From the NCBI GenBank assembly GCA_934183135.1, contig CAKPRX010000006.1:1-48704 (forward strand): a stretch of DNA of 48,704 nucleotides, written 5' to 3'. How positions within the stretch are numbered: position 1 is the first letter of the stretch; each line of letters opens with the position of its first letter. Made by a program: the position numbers and the translations under genes. This DNA is from an uncultured Prevotella sp. Lineage in GTDB: Bacteria > Bacteroidota > Bacteroidia > Bacteroidales > Bacteroidaceae. Positions 34,561 to 42,734 of the stretch are shown piece after piece. Below the pieces are notes generated by a model, which was given only the letters and a program-made list of their open reading frames with translations, searched no databases and was not told where the DNA came from.

Positions 34561-35949
34561 TCAGTGCATAAGGCCCACGAAGCGCAGCACGTCATTGAGG
34601 TTGCCTACCAACATGAGCAGTATCAGTATGCCTATGCCGATGTACTCGGCGTAGATCATGAATTTCTCGGAGGGCTTGCGGCGGGTTATCATCTCGTAGA
34701 GGAGGAACAGCACGTGCCCGCCGTCGAGCGCGGGGATGGGCAGGATGTTCATAAAGGCGAGGATGATACTCAGGAAAGCCGTCATGAGCCAGAACATGTG
34801 CCAGTCCCACGTGGGGGGGAACAGGCTGCCTATGGCCCCGAAGCCGCCGAGGCTCTTGGCGCCGTCGGCAGTGAACACGTACTTCATGTCGCCCACATAG
34901 CCCGACAGGGTGTTAACCCCGTAGCGTATGCCGGCCGGTATGCTCTCTATAAAGCCGTACTCTACCTGCACCGGGGTGTAGTAGTCCAGGATGGAGGTCA
35001 TGCCCACGCCCAGCTTGAGGTCGGGGGTAAGCGTGGCGGCCCGCTTCAGGGTGTCGCCCTGGCTCACGTAGCTGATGGTGACGGTGCGCAGCGCCATACT
35101 GTCCCTGCGGGTCTGCGCCTGCTCCAGCTTCTGGCTCGTGCTGACCATCAGTGCCTGGTAGGCGTTCCACGAGTCTACCGGCGTGGCGTTGACGGCCACG
35201 ATGCGGTCGCCCTTCCTCATGCCTATCTTCTGTGCCGGCGACCCGGGCTGTATCTCGGCGGCCTCGGCCGGTACGAACGGGCGCACGAATGGCGGCACGT
35301 CCTTAATCATGTTGAGCAGGTTAAGGTTGCCGGGCAGGTGTATGGTCATGTGTCGGCCGTCGCGGATGATGTCGGCACGGTGAGCCTTGGAGAGGCCGCG
35401 TACCAGGTCGGCGTTGAAGTCCTTGAAGGTGCCCAGGTCGGTACCCAAGAGGATGTCGTGGTCCTGGAAGCCTAATTGCTTGGCCTCGGCATTGAACTTC
35501 ATGCCCATGGTCATGTCCTTGACGGGTACATACGACTCGCCCCAGACAAAGAGTACCATCGCGTAGATGACGAGCGCCAGCACAAAGTTGACCAGCACGC
35601 CCCCTATCATGACCAGCAGCCGCTGCCAGGCCGGCTTGGACCTGAACTCCCACGGCTCGGCCGGACGGGCCATCTGCTCTGTGTCCATGCTCTCGTCTAT
35701 CATGCCGGCTATCTTGCAGTAACCGCCGAGCGGGAGCCAGCCCATGCCGTATTCGGTGTCGCTGCGGCGCGGGCGGAAGCTGAAGAGCTTGCCCGACCAC
35801 TTGCCAATGCTGATGTCGAAGAAGATAAAGAATTTTTCAACTCTTATTCCGAAGAGTTTGGCGAAGAACATGTGCCCTCCCTCGTGCAGGAATACCAGTA
35901 AGGAGATGGCTAATATAAACTGAAGCAGTCTGATTAAAAATATTTCCAT
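34561..35949 (-). CDS. rseP: RIP zinc metalloprotease RseP (site-2 protease)
   Basis: 462 residues. TM1 carries the zinc motif HEGGH (residues 22-26, the HExxH form) and the last third carries NILPIPALDGGH, the LDG metal-ligand motif, between two further membrane helices. A PDZ-like segment sits between (PGSPAQKIGMRKGDRIVAVNATPV, about 238-261). The Bacteroidetes form has a longer periplasmic part than E. coli RseP. It performs intramembrane cleavage of anti-sigma factors or of signal peptides left in the membrane. It starts 20 bp after dxr and is followed by trpS. Confidence 0.95.
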   Translation of the reverse strand: MEIFLIRLLQFILAISLLVFLHEGGHMFFAKLFGIRVEKFFIFFDISIGKWSGKLFSFRPRRSDTEYGMGWLPLGGYCKIAGMIDESMDTEQMARPAEPWEFRSKPAWQRLLVMIGGVLVNFVLALVIYAMVLFVWGESYVPVKDMTMGMKFNAEAKQLGFQDHDILLGTDLGTFKDFNADLVRGLSKAHRADIIRDGRHMTIHLPGNLNLLNMIKDVPPFVRPFVPAEAAEIQPGSPAQKIGMRKGDRIVAVNATPVDSWNAYQALMVSTSQKLEQAQTRRDSMALRTVTISYVSQGDTLKRAATLTPDLKLGVGMTSILDYYTPVQVEYGFIESIPAGIRYGVNTLSGYVGDMKYVFTADGAKSLGGFGAIGSLFPPTWDWHMFWLMTAFLSIILAFMNILPIPALDGGHVLFLLYEMITRRKPSEKFMIYAEYIGIGILILLMLVGNLNDVLRFVGLMH

Positions 35950-35969
35950 TGTGGATGTGGTTACTAATG

Positions 35970-37124
35970 TTATCTGTTGAGTAATTCGGAAGCCACTCGC
36001 CGTGCTTCCGCGTCGGTCTGTATATATACATCGTAGTCGGGGCTGGCGTCAAAGGCCACCGCCCCCATCGTGCGCTCGATGATGTCGGCCATGTCGAGGA
36101 ACCCGCAGCGCCCCGAGCGGAACGCCTCGTTGACCACCTCGTTCGCGGCGTTGACAATGCAGGGCATGTTGCCACCCGTGCGTATGGCGGCAAACGCCAG
36201 GGCCAGGCACTTGAACTTATCGGTGTCGGGCTCGGCAAACTCCAGGCTCTTGCCAAACAGGTTGAGCCGCTCTCCGCTGAGGGGGAGCCTGTCGGGATAA
36301 GAGAAGGCGTACTGTATGGGCAGGCGCATGTCGGGCACGCCCAGCTGAGCCTTGACGGAGCCGTCAGCAAACTGTACGGCGCTGTGTACGATGCTCTGTG
36401 GATGGATAAGTACCTGTATGCGGTCGGCCTCGACCCCGAAGAGCCACTTGGCCTCGATGACCTCGAACCCCTTGTTCATCAGCGAGGCCGAGTCGATGGT
36501 AATCTTGGCACCCATGGTCCATGTGGGGTGTCTGAGCGCGTCGGCGGCGGTGACGGAGCGTAGCTGCTCGTGGCTGAAGTGGCGGAACGGGCCGCCCGAG
36601 CAGGTGAGCAGTATCTTGTCGATGGCATTGTCGCCCTCGCCCACCAGCGACTGGAAGATGGCGCTGTGCTCGGAGTCTACCGGGAGTATCGGGGCGTGGT
36701 ATTTCCGGGCCAGCTGACAGATAAGCTCGCCTGCCACGACCAGGGTCTCCTTGTTGGCCAGGCAAATCTTCTTCCCGGCCTTGATGGCGTGTATCGTGGG
36801 CGTAAGACCGGCAAAGCCCACCATGGCGGTGAGCACCATGTCTATCGGCCCGGCCTCTACTATCTGGCTCAGGGCATCCTTGCCGGCGTAGACCTTGATG
36901 TCGGGCAGGTCGGCCAGCAGCGTGCTGAGCTCAGCGTATCTCTCCTCGTTGGCTATGACCACGGCGGCCGGCCTGAAGCGGCGCGCCTGTTGCGCCAGTT
37001 CGGCCACGCGGTTGTTGGCGGTAAGACAGTACACCTCATAGAGGTCGGGGTGCTGCGCGATGACGTCGAGCGCCTGTGTGCCTATGGATCCTGTACTGCC
37101 CAGTATGCAGATTTGTTTCTTCAT
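35970..37124 (-). CDS. dxr: 1-deoxy-D-xylulose-5-phosphate reductoisomerase
   Basis: 384 residues. NADPH-binding N-terminus ICILGSTGSIGTQALDV (5-21); metal and substrate residues in LPVDSEHSAIFQSL (about 146-159, Asp-Ser-Glu) and the SNGGPFR-like loop as CSGGPFR; NKGFEVIEAKWLFG (about 212-225); and NAANEVVNEAF (about 336-346). It catalyses the first committed step of the MEP isoprenoid pathway (DXP to MEP) in the cytoplasm and is the fosmidomycin target. It follows rimM by 7 bp and precedes rseP by 20 bp, so it belongs to the same transcript. Confidence 0.97.
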   Translation of the reverse strand: MKKQICILGSTGSIGTQALDVIAQHPDLYEVYCLTANNRVAELAQQARRFRPAAVVIANEERYAELSTLLADLPDIKVYAGKDALSQIVEAGPIDMVLTAMVGFAGLTPTIHAIKAGKKICLANKETLVVAGELICQLARKYHAPILPVDSEHSAIFQSLVGEGDNAIDKILLTCSGGPFRHFSHEQLRSVTAADALRHPTWTMGAKITIDSASLMNKGFEVIEAKWLFGVEADRIQVLIHPQSIVHSAVQFADGSVKAQLGVPDMRLPIQYAFSYPDRLPLSGERLNLFGKSLEFAEPDTDKFKCLALAFAAIRTGGNMPCIVNAANEVVNEAFRSGRCGFLDMADIIERTMGAVAFDASPDYDVYIQTDAEARRVASELLNR

Positions 37125-37131
37125 TGTCAGT

Positions 37132-37653
37132 CTATATGTCTAAAATGCCCTCGGGCAGACGGCCCCAGATGGTCTTGGCCGCGGCGTCTACCTTCTCGAT
37201 CAGTTCGGCGTGGGCCGGTACGAGCAGGCTGTCGCCCTTGGGAGTGTGTATGTCAAACAGGGTGTTGATGGTAGAGTCGTCTACCTGGGCGATGGTTCCC
37301 ACCAGTTGTCCTGTGGCGGCATCCATCAGGCTGAAGCCCACTATCTCGCTCCAGGAGAGTTCCTCCTCGGAACTGTCGGACAGGGCGCGCGGAAAGAAGA
37401 CCTTGGCCCCGGTAAGGCGGCGTGCCTGCTCCTGCGTGTCGATGTCGCAGAACTTCATCAGGGCCGTCTCGTCGCTCTTGAAGCGGTACTCCTCCATGAA
37501 GAAGGGCACCAGTATGCCGTCCAGTTCCAACAGCAGATACTCAGCGTCGACCCTGTCGAATACATCGTCGGTGAACATAAATGCAATCTCGCCCTTTACA
37601 CCGTGGGGACGCCCCAGCTTGCCTATCTGGAAAACCTCTTCTGGTCTAATCAT
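37132..37653 (-). CDS. rimM: 16S rRNA processing protein RimM
   Basis: 173 residues. The N-terminal RimM beta-barrel starts with the typical IGKLGRPHGVKGEIAF (10-25), and the C-terminal PRC-barrel domain includes VGFSLMDAATGQLVGTIAQV (about 104-123) and a LLVPAHAELIEKVD segment. RimM binds ribosomal protein S19 and helps mature the 30S head. It begins 9 bp after murA and ends 7 bp before dxr. Confidence 0.95.
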   Translation of the reverse strand: MIRPEEVFQIGKLGRPHGVKGEIAFMFTDDVFDRVDAEYLLLELDGILVPFFMEEYRFKSDETALMKFCDIDTQEQARRLTGAKVFFPRALSDSSEEELSWSEIVGFSLMDAATGQLVGTIAQVDDSTINTLFDIHTPKGDSLLVPAHAELIEKVDAAAKTIWGRLPEGILDI

Positions 37654-37662
37654 ATCCGTGGG

Positions 37663-38973
37663 TCAGCTCTCTATACGTTGTATGTGTGCGCCCAGCCTGT
37701 TCAGCCGGTTCTCTATGTCCTCGTAGCCGCGGTCTATCTGCGCTATGTTGTCTATGCGGCTGGTGCCGTTGGCGCTCATGGCCGCTATGAGCAGGGCGAT
37801 GCCCGCCCTGATGTCGGGACTGGTCATGCGTCCGGCGCGGAGCCTCTTGGCGTGGTCATTGCCATTGACCACCACTCTGTGAGGGTCGCACAGGATAATC
37901 TGCGCCCCCATGTCAATGAGCTTGTCTACGAAGAACAGTCGGCTTTCAAACATTTTCTGGTGAATGAGCACGTTGCCGCGTCCCATGGTGGCCACCACGA
38001 TGAGCACGGACAGCAGGTCGGGCGTAAGTCCGGGCCAGGGCGCGTCCGAGAGTGTCATGATAGAGCCATCAATAAACGACTCTACCTCATAGTGGTCTTG
38101 CTGGGGAATAAAGAGGTCGTCGCCTTCCTCCCTGATGGTTATTCCTAACCGGCGGAAGGCATCGGGGATAAGGCCCAGGTTGGGCAGCGACACGTCCTTG
38201 ATGCGTATGCCCTTGCCCACCATGGCGGCCATGCCGATGAACGACCCTACCTCTATCATGTCGGGCAGTATGGCGTGGGTGGCCCCATGCAGCTCGTCAA
38301 CGCCCACGATGGTGAGCAGGTTAGAGGCTATGCCGCTGATGCGGGCTCCCATGCGGTTGAGCAAGTGGCACAACTGCTGGATATAAGGTTCGCAGGCGGC
38401 ATTATAGATGGTGGTGGTGCCCTGGGCGAGTACGGCGGCCATAATCACGTTGGCCGTGCCGGTTACCGAGGCCTCGTCGAGCAGCATGTAGCAGCCCTTG
38501 AGGTGTCGCGCCTGTATGTCGAACACATTGCGTTGCTCATCGTGGGCAAACTGGGCACCCAGTTTGCGAAAGCCTATGAAGTGGGTGTCGAGCCGTCGGC
38601 GCCCTATCTTGTCGCCGCCAGGCTGGGCCACCGTGGCCTGGCCGTACTTGCCTAACAGCGGGCCGATGGTGAGCACCGAGCCGCGCAGCGAGGCACACTT
38701 GCGGACAAACTCGTCGCTCGCCAGGTACTCCAGGTTGAGCGTCTGAGCCTGAAACGTGTAGTCATTGGGAGCATTGCGTACCACCTTGACCCCCATGTCC
38801 TGCAAAAGTCTGATGAGGTTACATACATCCAGTATCTCGGGGATGTTGCAGATACGGACGGGTTCGGTGGTGAGCAGCGTGGCACAGATAACCTCTAACG
38901 CCTCGTTCTTGGCGCCCTGCGGTGTAATCTCGCCAGTCAGGCTGTGTCCTCCCTCGATGATAAATGATTCCAT
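37663..38973 (-). CDS. murA: UDP-N-acetylglucosamine 1-carboxyvinyltransferase MurA (Asp at the fosfomycin-target position)
   Basis: 436 residues forming the two EPSP-synthase-like domains. The KNE motif (Lys22-Asn23) and the active-site loop are easily placed. Where E. coli has PGGC (Cys115), this enzyme reads PGGDKIGRRRLD with Asp121. Cys-to-Asp keeps activity but prevents alkylation by fosfomycin, so intrinsic resistance is expected; this is a known natural variant in several phyla. The enzyme transfers enolpyruvate from PEP to UDP-GlcNAc, the first committed step of peptidoglycan synthesis. It starts 16 bp after the DUF4290 gene and is followed closely by rimM. Confidence 0.97.
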   Translation of the reverse strand: MESFIIEGGHSLTGEITPQGAKNEALEVICATLLTTEPVRICNIPEILDVCNLIRLLQDMGVKVVRNAPNDYTFQAQTLNLEYLASDEFVRKCASLRGSVLTIGPLLGKYGQATVAQPGGDKIGRRRLDTHFIGFRKLGAQFAHDEQRNVFDIQARHLKGCYMLLDEASVTGTANVIMAAVLAQGTTTIYNAACEPYIQQLCHLLNRMGARISGIASNLLTIVGVDELHGATHAILPDMIEVGSFIGMAAMVGKGIRIKDVSLPNLGLIPDAFRRLGITIREEGDDLFIPQQDHYEVESFIDGSIMTLSDAPWPGLTPDLLSVLIVVATMGRGNVLIHQKMFESRLFFVDKLIDMGAQIILCDPHRVVVNGNDHAKRLRAGRMTSPDIRAGIALLIAAMSANGTSRIDNIAQIDRGYEDIENRLNRLGAHIQRIES

Positions 38974-38989
38974 GGCTATGGCTGTCTTG

Positions 38990-39589
38990 TTATTTGCGCT
39001 TCGTGTTACGTTTCCGCTCAGTATCGCGGAAGTCTATCTTCTCGAACTTGAATTTGTGCAAGTCCAGCTGTACCTTGCCATCGGTAAACTTGGCCAGGTC
39101 GGAAGCCACCTTCTCGTCGTCGCTCGAGCCATGGCTCCACTGGTAGAGGTTGCGCTTCATCTGGTTGGCCGTCAGCTTGATCAGGTCGTCGCGCTCCTTG
39201 CCGGGCTCCATGGTCTTGAGCTTGTCGAAGAGCTCGAACATCATCTTGCCGTAATGCCTTACCGGAATTTTGGACATGGGATAGGGCATGGGCTGTGGCT
39301 TGGTGGCGATGGTTCGCGCCTGCTCTATATTATATGGCCAGTCTATGTCGAGCTTGAAGTCGCTCATAATAGCCAGGTGGTCCCATAGCTTCTGCTGGTA
39401 GTCTACATTCTCGCGGTTCATGGGGTACATGCGGTCCATGATGGCTATGATGGCCTCGGCGCAGCGCTGCCGCTCGCTCTTGGAGGGAAGCTCCACGGCA
39501 TAGTCTACCATCTTCTGTATCTCGCGGCCGTACTCGGGCAGTCTCAGTTTCTCTCGCTGGGTATTATAGTCAAGTCCTTCTATTTCCAT
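38990..39589 (-). CDS. DUF4290 family protein
   Basis: 199 residues, cytoplasmic, helical and charged, beginning MEIEGLDYNTQREKLRLPEYGREIQKMV, the standard start of the Bacteroidetes DUF4290 family. It contains YPMNRENVDYQQKLWDHLAIMSDF and ends in a very basic tail (RDTERKRNTKRK). The frame opens at 39655, but the family start is the ATG at 39589. The function is unknown; the gene is characteristically located just before murA in Bacteroidales, as here. It lies 74 bp after tsaB and 16 bp before murA. Confidence 0.88.
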   Translation of the reverse strand: MEIEGLDYNTQREKLRLPEYGREIQKMVDYAVELPSKSERQRCAEAIIAIMDRMYPMNRENVDYQQKLWDHLAIMSDFKLDIDWPYNIEQARTIATKPQPMPYPMSKIPVRHYGKMMFELFDKLKTMEPGKERDDLIKLTANQMKRNLYQWSHGSSDDEKVASDLAKFTDGKVQLDLHKFKFEKIDFRDTERKRNTKRK

Positions 39590-39663
39590 ATAATATATAT
39601 AATGTGTAGTTGATTGTGGTGATAAGCGTGGCGGCTGCCGCGGCTGTGGCGGCAACCCTTCCG

Positions 39664-40356
39664 TCAGAGCAGTTTCTTGGGCATCTTGGCCACGAAGTCC
39701 TTCAGGTAGAGTGGCACGAAGTACGCCACGTCCTCAGTCTTGCCCTCGGCTATGCGGCGCTCGGCCAGGGGGAACATGTTTTTGGCCAGGGGCTCTATGC
39801 CCTCTATCAGGTGTGCGTTGGGGTGGTCTATGGTGTCCATGCACTTGGCGGCGCCGTTGCCGAAGAAGTACACGGGGTGCGCGTCCAGCCACTCGCGGTA
39901 TGTGTCGTGGTCTACCACGTCGGCCTGGATGGCCCGCACCTCCCTAAGCGACCGGTCGAAGAGCTGGGCGTACACCTCCATGCGGCGGGCGTCTATCATA
40001 GGGCACAGCAGGGCATCCTCCTCGGTCACCATTTCCCTCAGCAGGACAGGCACGCAGAGCAGCTCCAGTGTGGGCACGGCTATCAGGCTCACGCCACGGC
40101 CGTAGCATACGCCCTTGGCCATCGACGTGCCTATGCGGAGCCCCGTGTACGACCCCGGGCCGCTGCTTACGGCCACCGCGTCCAGCGGTATGGCGTGGCT
40201 TTCGGCAAATGAGAGTGCCTCGTCGACAAATGAGCCCAGCTTCTCATTGTGGTTGGGCCCCACGTGGTCTTCCTGGTTGAAGATGCAGGCTCCGTTCTCG
40301 CTCACGGCTACGGAGCACACGTTAGTGCTTGTCTCTATACTTAATATGCACGACAT
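39664..40356 (-). CDS. tsaB: tRNA threonylcarbamoyladenosine biosynthesis protein TsaB
   Basis: 230 residues of the ASKHA fold: ILSIETSTNVCSVAV at the start (phosphate-1-like loop), NHNEKLGSFVDEAL, then VSSGPGSYTGLRIGTSMAKGVCYG (about 63-86), the hallmark of TsaB/TsaD. It is the non-catalytic partner of TsaD in making t6A37 on tRNAs reading ANN codons. The ATG at 40356 (MSCILSIETS) is chosen over the frame opening at 40383. It is the first gene of the minus-strand cluster and is divergent from yicC. Confidence 0.94.
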   Translation of the reverse strand: MSCILSIETSTNVCSVAVSENGACIFNQEDHVGPNHNEKLGSFVDEALSFAESHAIPLDAVAVSSGPGSYTGLRIGTSMAKGVCYGRGVSLIAVPTLELLCVPVLLREMVTEEDALLCPMIDARRMEVYAQLFDRSLREVRAIQADVVDHDTYREWLDAHPVYFFGNGAAKCMDTIDHPNAHLIEGIEPLAKNMFPLAERRIAEGKTEDVAYFVPLYLKDFVAKMPKKLL

Positions 40357-40380
40357 GATAAATATTATTCTAAATAACTG

Positions 40381-40388
40381 CAAATTTA
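40381..40388 (-). promoter_or_regulatory. -7 box for tsaB
   Basis: TAAATTTG on the minus strand, 25 bp before the tsaB start. It is the only TAnnTTTG match in this orientation within the divergent region 40357-40442. Confidence 0.6.
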
Positions 40389-40411
40389 CGGTTTTTTTCC
40401 TACATTTTTGT

Positions 40412-40419
40412 TACTTTTG
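40412..40419 (+). promoter_or_regulatory. -7 box for yicC-gmk-nadD
   Basis: TACTTTTG, 23 bp before the yicC start codon, in the divergent tsaB/yicC promoter region. The -33 position is T-rich but not a clear TTTG. Confidence 0.6.
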
Positions 40420-40442
40420 CAGAAATTTTACGCGTAACAACT

Positions 40443-41318
40443 ATGATACAGTCTATGACGGGCTACGGCAAGGCCGTCCTTTCCTATGGTGAAAAGAAAA
40501 TTAATGTTGAGATAAAGTCTCTGAACAGCAAGACGATGGACCTCTCTACACGTATCGCGCCCCTCTACCGCGAGAAGGAGATGGAGATACGCCAGATGCT
40601 TACAGCCAAGCTGGTTCGGGGCAAGGTCGACTTCTCTGTGTGGATAGAGAAGGACGAGCTCACGGAAGCCTCGTCCATCAACGCGGCCCTTGTGGAGAAC
40701 TATTATCACCAGATTAAGGACATAGCGGCCAAGACAGGCATCCCCGAGCCTTCCGACTGGTTTTACACGCTGCTCCGCATGCCCGACGTGACCACCAAGG
40801 TAGAGACACCGGTACTGGGCGATGACGAGTGGGCCGTGGTACGCCAGGCCATAGACAGTGCCGTCGACGCCCTCTTGGCTTTCCGTCGTCAGGAGGGAGC
40901 CGCCTTGGAGCGCAAGTTCAATGAGAAGGTAGACAACATCGAGCGCCTGCTGGCCAGCATCGAGCCCTACGAGAAGGCCCGCGTCCAGAAGATACGCGAA
41001 CAGATTGTCAAGGGACTTGAAATGCTCCCCGAGGCCAGCTATGACAAGAACCGTCTGGAGCAAGAGCTCATCTACTACATTGAGAAGCTCGATATCAGCG
41101 AGGAAAAGCAGCGCCTGGCTAACCACCTTAACTATTTCCGCGAGACTATGGGCGAGGAGCGGCCCAATGGTAAGAAGCTCGGTTTTATTGCTCAGGAAAT
41201 GGGACGCGAAATCAACACCACCGGTTCTAAGAGCAATCAGGCCGAGATGCAGAACATCGTCGTCAAGATGAAAGACGAGCTCGAGCAGATTAAAGAACAA
41301 GTCCTTAATGCACTCTGA
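40443..41318 (+). CDS. yicC: YicC-family endoribonuclease
   Basis: 291 residues. It starts with the family signature MIQSMTGYGKA, continues with VEIKSLNSKTMDLSTRI (22-38) and ends with the DUF1732-type segment GKKLGFIAQEMGREINTTGSKSNQAEMQNIVVKMKDELEQIKEQV. YicC proteins are oligomeric endoribonucleases; the biological targets in Bacteroidetes are not known. It overlaps functionally with gmk only by position: the gap is 2 bp, so translation is likely coupled. Confidence 0.94.
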   Translation: MIQSMTGYGKAVLSYGEKKINVEIKSLNSKTMDLSTRIAPLYREKEMEIRQMLTAKLVRGKVDFSVWIEKDELTEASSINAALVENYYHQIKDIAAKTGIPEPSDWFYTLLRMPDVTTKVETPVLGDDEWAVVRQAIDSAVDALLAFRRQEGAALERKFNEKVDNIERLLASIEPYEKARVQKIREQIVKGLEMLPEASYDKNRLEQELIYYIEKLDISEEKQRLANHLNYFRETMGEERPNGKKLGFIAQEMGREINTTGSKSNQAEMQNIVVKMKDELEQIKEQVLNAL

Positions 41319-41320
41319 TT

Positions 41321-41902
41321 ATGGCAGACACTACCACAGGCAAACTTATTATATTCTGTGCCCCCTCAGGCTCGGGCAAGAGTACGCTGGTACAGTGGCT
41401 CATGGCCACTCATCCCGAGCTTAACCTTGCCTTTTCCGTCAGTTGTACCTCGCGGGCTCCCCGTGGTACCGAGCAGAATGGGGTAGAGTACTTCTTCCTT
41501 ACGCCCGATGAGTTCCGGGCGCGTATAGCGGCCGACGAGTTCCTGGAGTACGAGGAAGTGTACCCCGGCCGCTTCTACGGCACCCTCAAGAGCCAGGTCG
41601 ATACCCAGACTCAGCGTGGCGAGAATGTCCTCTTTGACGTCGATGTCAAGGGCGGTTGCCACATCAAGGAGTTCTACGGCTCTCGCGCACTCAGCATCTT
41701 TGTCCAGCCGCCCTCGGTCGACGAGCTGCGCCGCCGTCTCATCTCGCGCGGCACCGACAGTGCCGAGGCCATCGAGCAGCGTATCGGCAAGGCCGCCTAT
41801 GAGCTCACCTTCGCCCCCCGCTTTGACCACGTGGTGGTCAATGACGATCTGGAGAAGGCCAAGGCCGAGGTTTACCGGTTAGTCAGTCAGTTTGTGGGCT
41901 AA
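41321..41902 (+). CDS. gmk: Guanylate kinase
   Basis: 193 residues. P-loop APSGSGKST at 14-22; GMP-binding region SCTSRAPRGTEQNGVEYFFLT (about 41-61) and EYEEVYPGRFYGT (about 75-87). It converts GMP to GDP with ATP. The gene lies 2 bp after yicC and 23 bp before nadD. Confidence 0.97.
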   Translation: MADTTTGKLIIFCAPSGSGKSTLVQWLMATHPELNLAFSVSCTSRAPRGTEQNGVEYFFLTPDEFRARIAADEFLEYEEVYPGRFYGTLKSQVDTQTQRGENVLFDVDVKGGCHIKEFYGSRALSIFVQPPSVDELRRRLISRGTDSAEAIEQRIGKAAYELTFAPRFDHVVVNDDLEKAKAEVYRLVSQFVG

Positions 41903-41925
41903 CCCCTTCATCCCCGGTAAGTATC

Positions 41926-42510
41926 ATGGAGCCCCCTGTTAGGCAGATAGGTATCTTTGGCGGTTCGTTCAACCCCATCCACGTGGGCCACATAGCCTTG
42001 GCCCGCCAGCTGTTAACCACACTTCGCCTGGACGAGGTGTGGTTTGTCGTATCGCCCCTCAACCCGTTCAAGGCCACCGCTTCCGACCTGCTCGACGACC
42101 ATCTGCGCTACCAGATGGTGGCCTTGGCGCTGCGCGACGAGCCCGGTCTCGAGGCCAGCGACTGCGAGTTCCACCTGCCCCGTCCCTCCTATATGTACAA
42201 CACCCTCTGCCACCTGTCTGCCCGTTATCCCCACGCCCGCTTTACCCTCCTTGTCGGTGCCGATAACTGGATAGCCTTTGACCGTTGGGCCCACGCCCGG
42301 GACATCGTGGCCCAGTACCGCGTGGCTGTCTATCCCCGCGAGGGCTACGAGGTGTGCCCCGCGTCGCTGCCGCCCCATGTGGTGTACGTGCCGTCGTCGC
42401 TCTATCCCGTGAGCAGCACCCTGATACGTCAGCGTGTACGCGCCGGCCAGTCGGTAGCCGCGCTGGTGCCCCCCGCCATTCTCCCCCTGGTACAGCGTTA
42501 CTATCGGTAG
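41926..42510 (+). CDS. nadD: Nicotinate-nucleotide adenylyltransferase
   Basis: 194 residues. The nucleotidyltransferase motif GIFGGSFNPIHVGH (9-22) is intact, WFVVSPLNPFK follows, and the C-terminal signature YPVSSTLIRQRV is the ISSTxIR motif of NadD. It adenylates nicotinate mononucleotide in NAD synthesis. It is the last gene of the yicC-gmk-nadD unit. A typical terminator was not evident in the next 80 bp. Confidence 0.96.
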   Translation: MEPPVRQIGIFGGSFNPIHVGHIALARQLLTTLRLDEVWFVVSPLNPFKATASDLLDDHLRYQMVALALRDEPGLEASDCEFHLPRPSYMYNTLCHLSARYPHARFTLLVGADNWIAFDRWAHARDIVAQYRVAVYPREGYEVCPASLPPHVVYVPSSLYPVSSTLIRQRVRAGQSVAALVPPAILPLVQRYYR

Positions 42511-42598
42511 CGGTGTGTCCGCCATCGCGCGGCGGGTGTCCTGAAGCGCGAATAGCCTGTAAGCCATTACCTATGATGCCGAAAAAAATGCCAGATTA

Positions 42599-42630
42599 TT
42601 TGTGGGCATGAAAAAATCGGCGTAATTTTG
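42599..42630 (+). promoter_or_regulatory. Promoter of the secreted protein gene at 42735
   Basis: TTTG (42599-42602), 20 nt, then TAATTTTG (42623-42630), a close match to the Bacteroidetes consensus. The resulting leader is about 100 nt, which excludes the in-frame ATG at 42663 as the likely start less strongly than the signal peptide does. Confidence 0.8.
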
Positions 42631-42734
42631 CACCGTTTTTTTGCAGAGACAGCGCCACGCGTGTGCCGGTAATTCGCTCTGATGGCCGAGGCGCAGCCTG
42701 TCTTCTCTCAGTAGTATTAATTAAATTAACAAGA

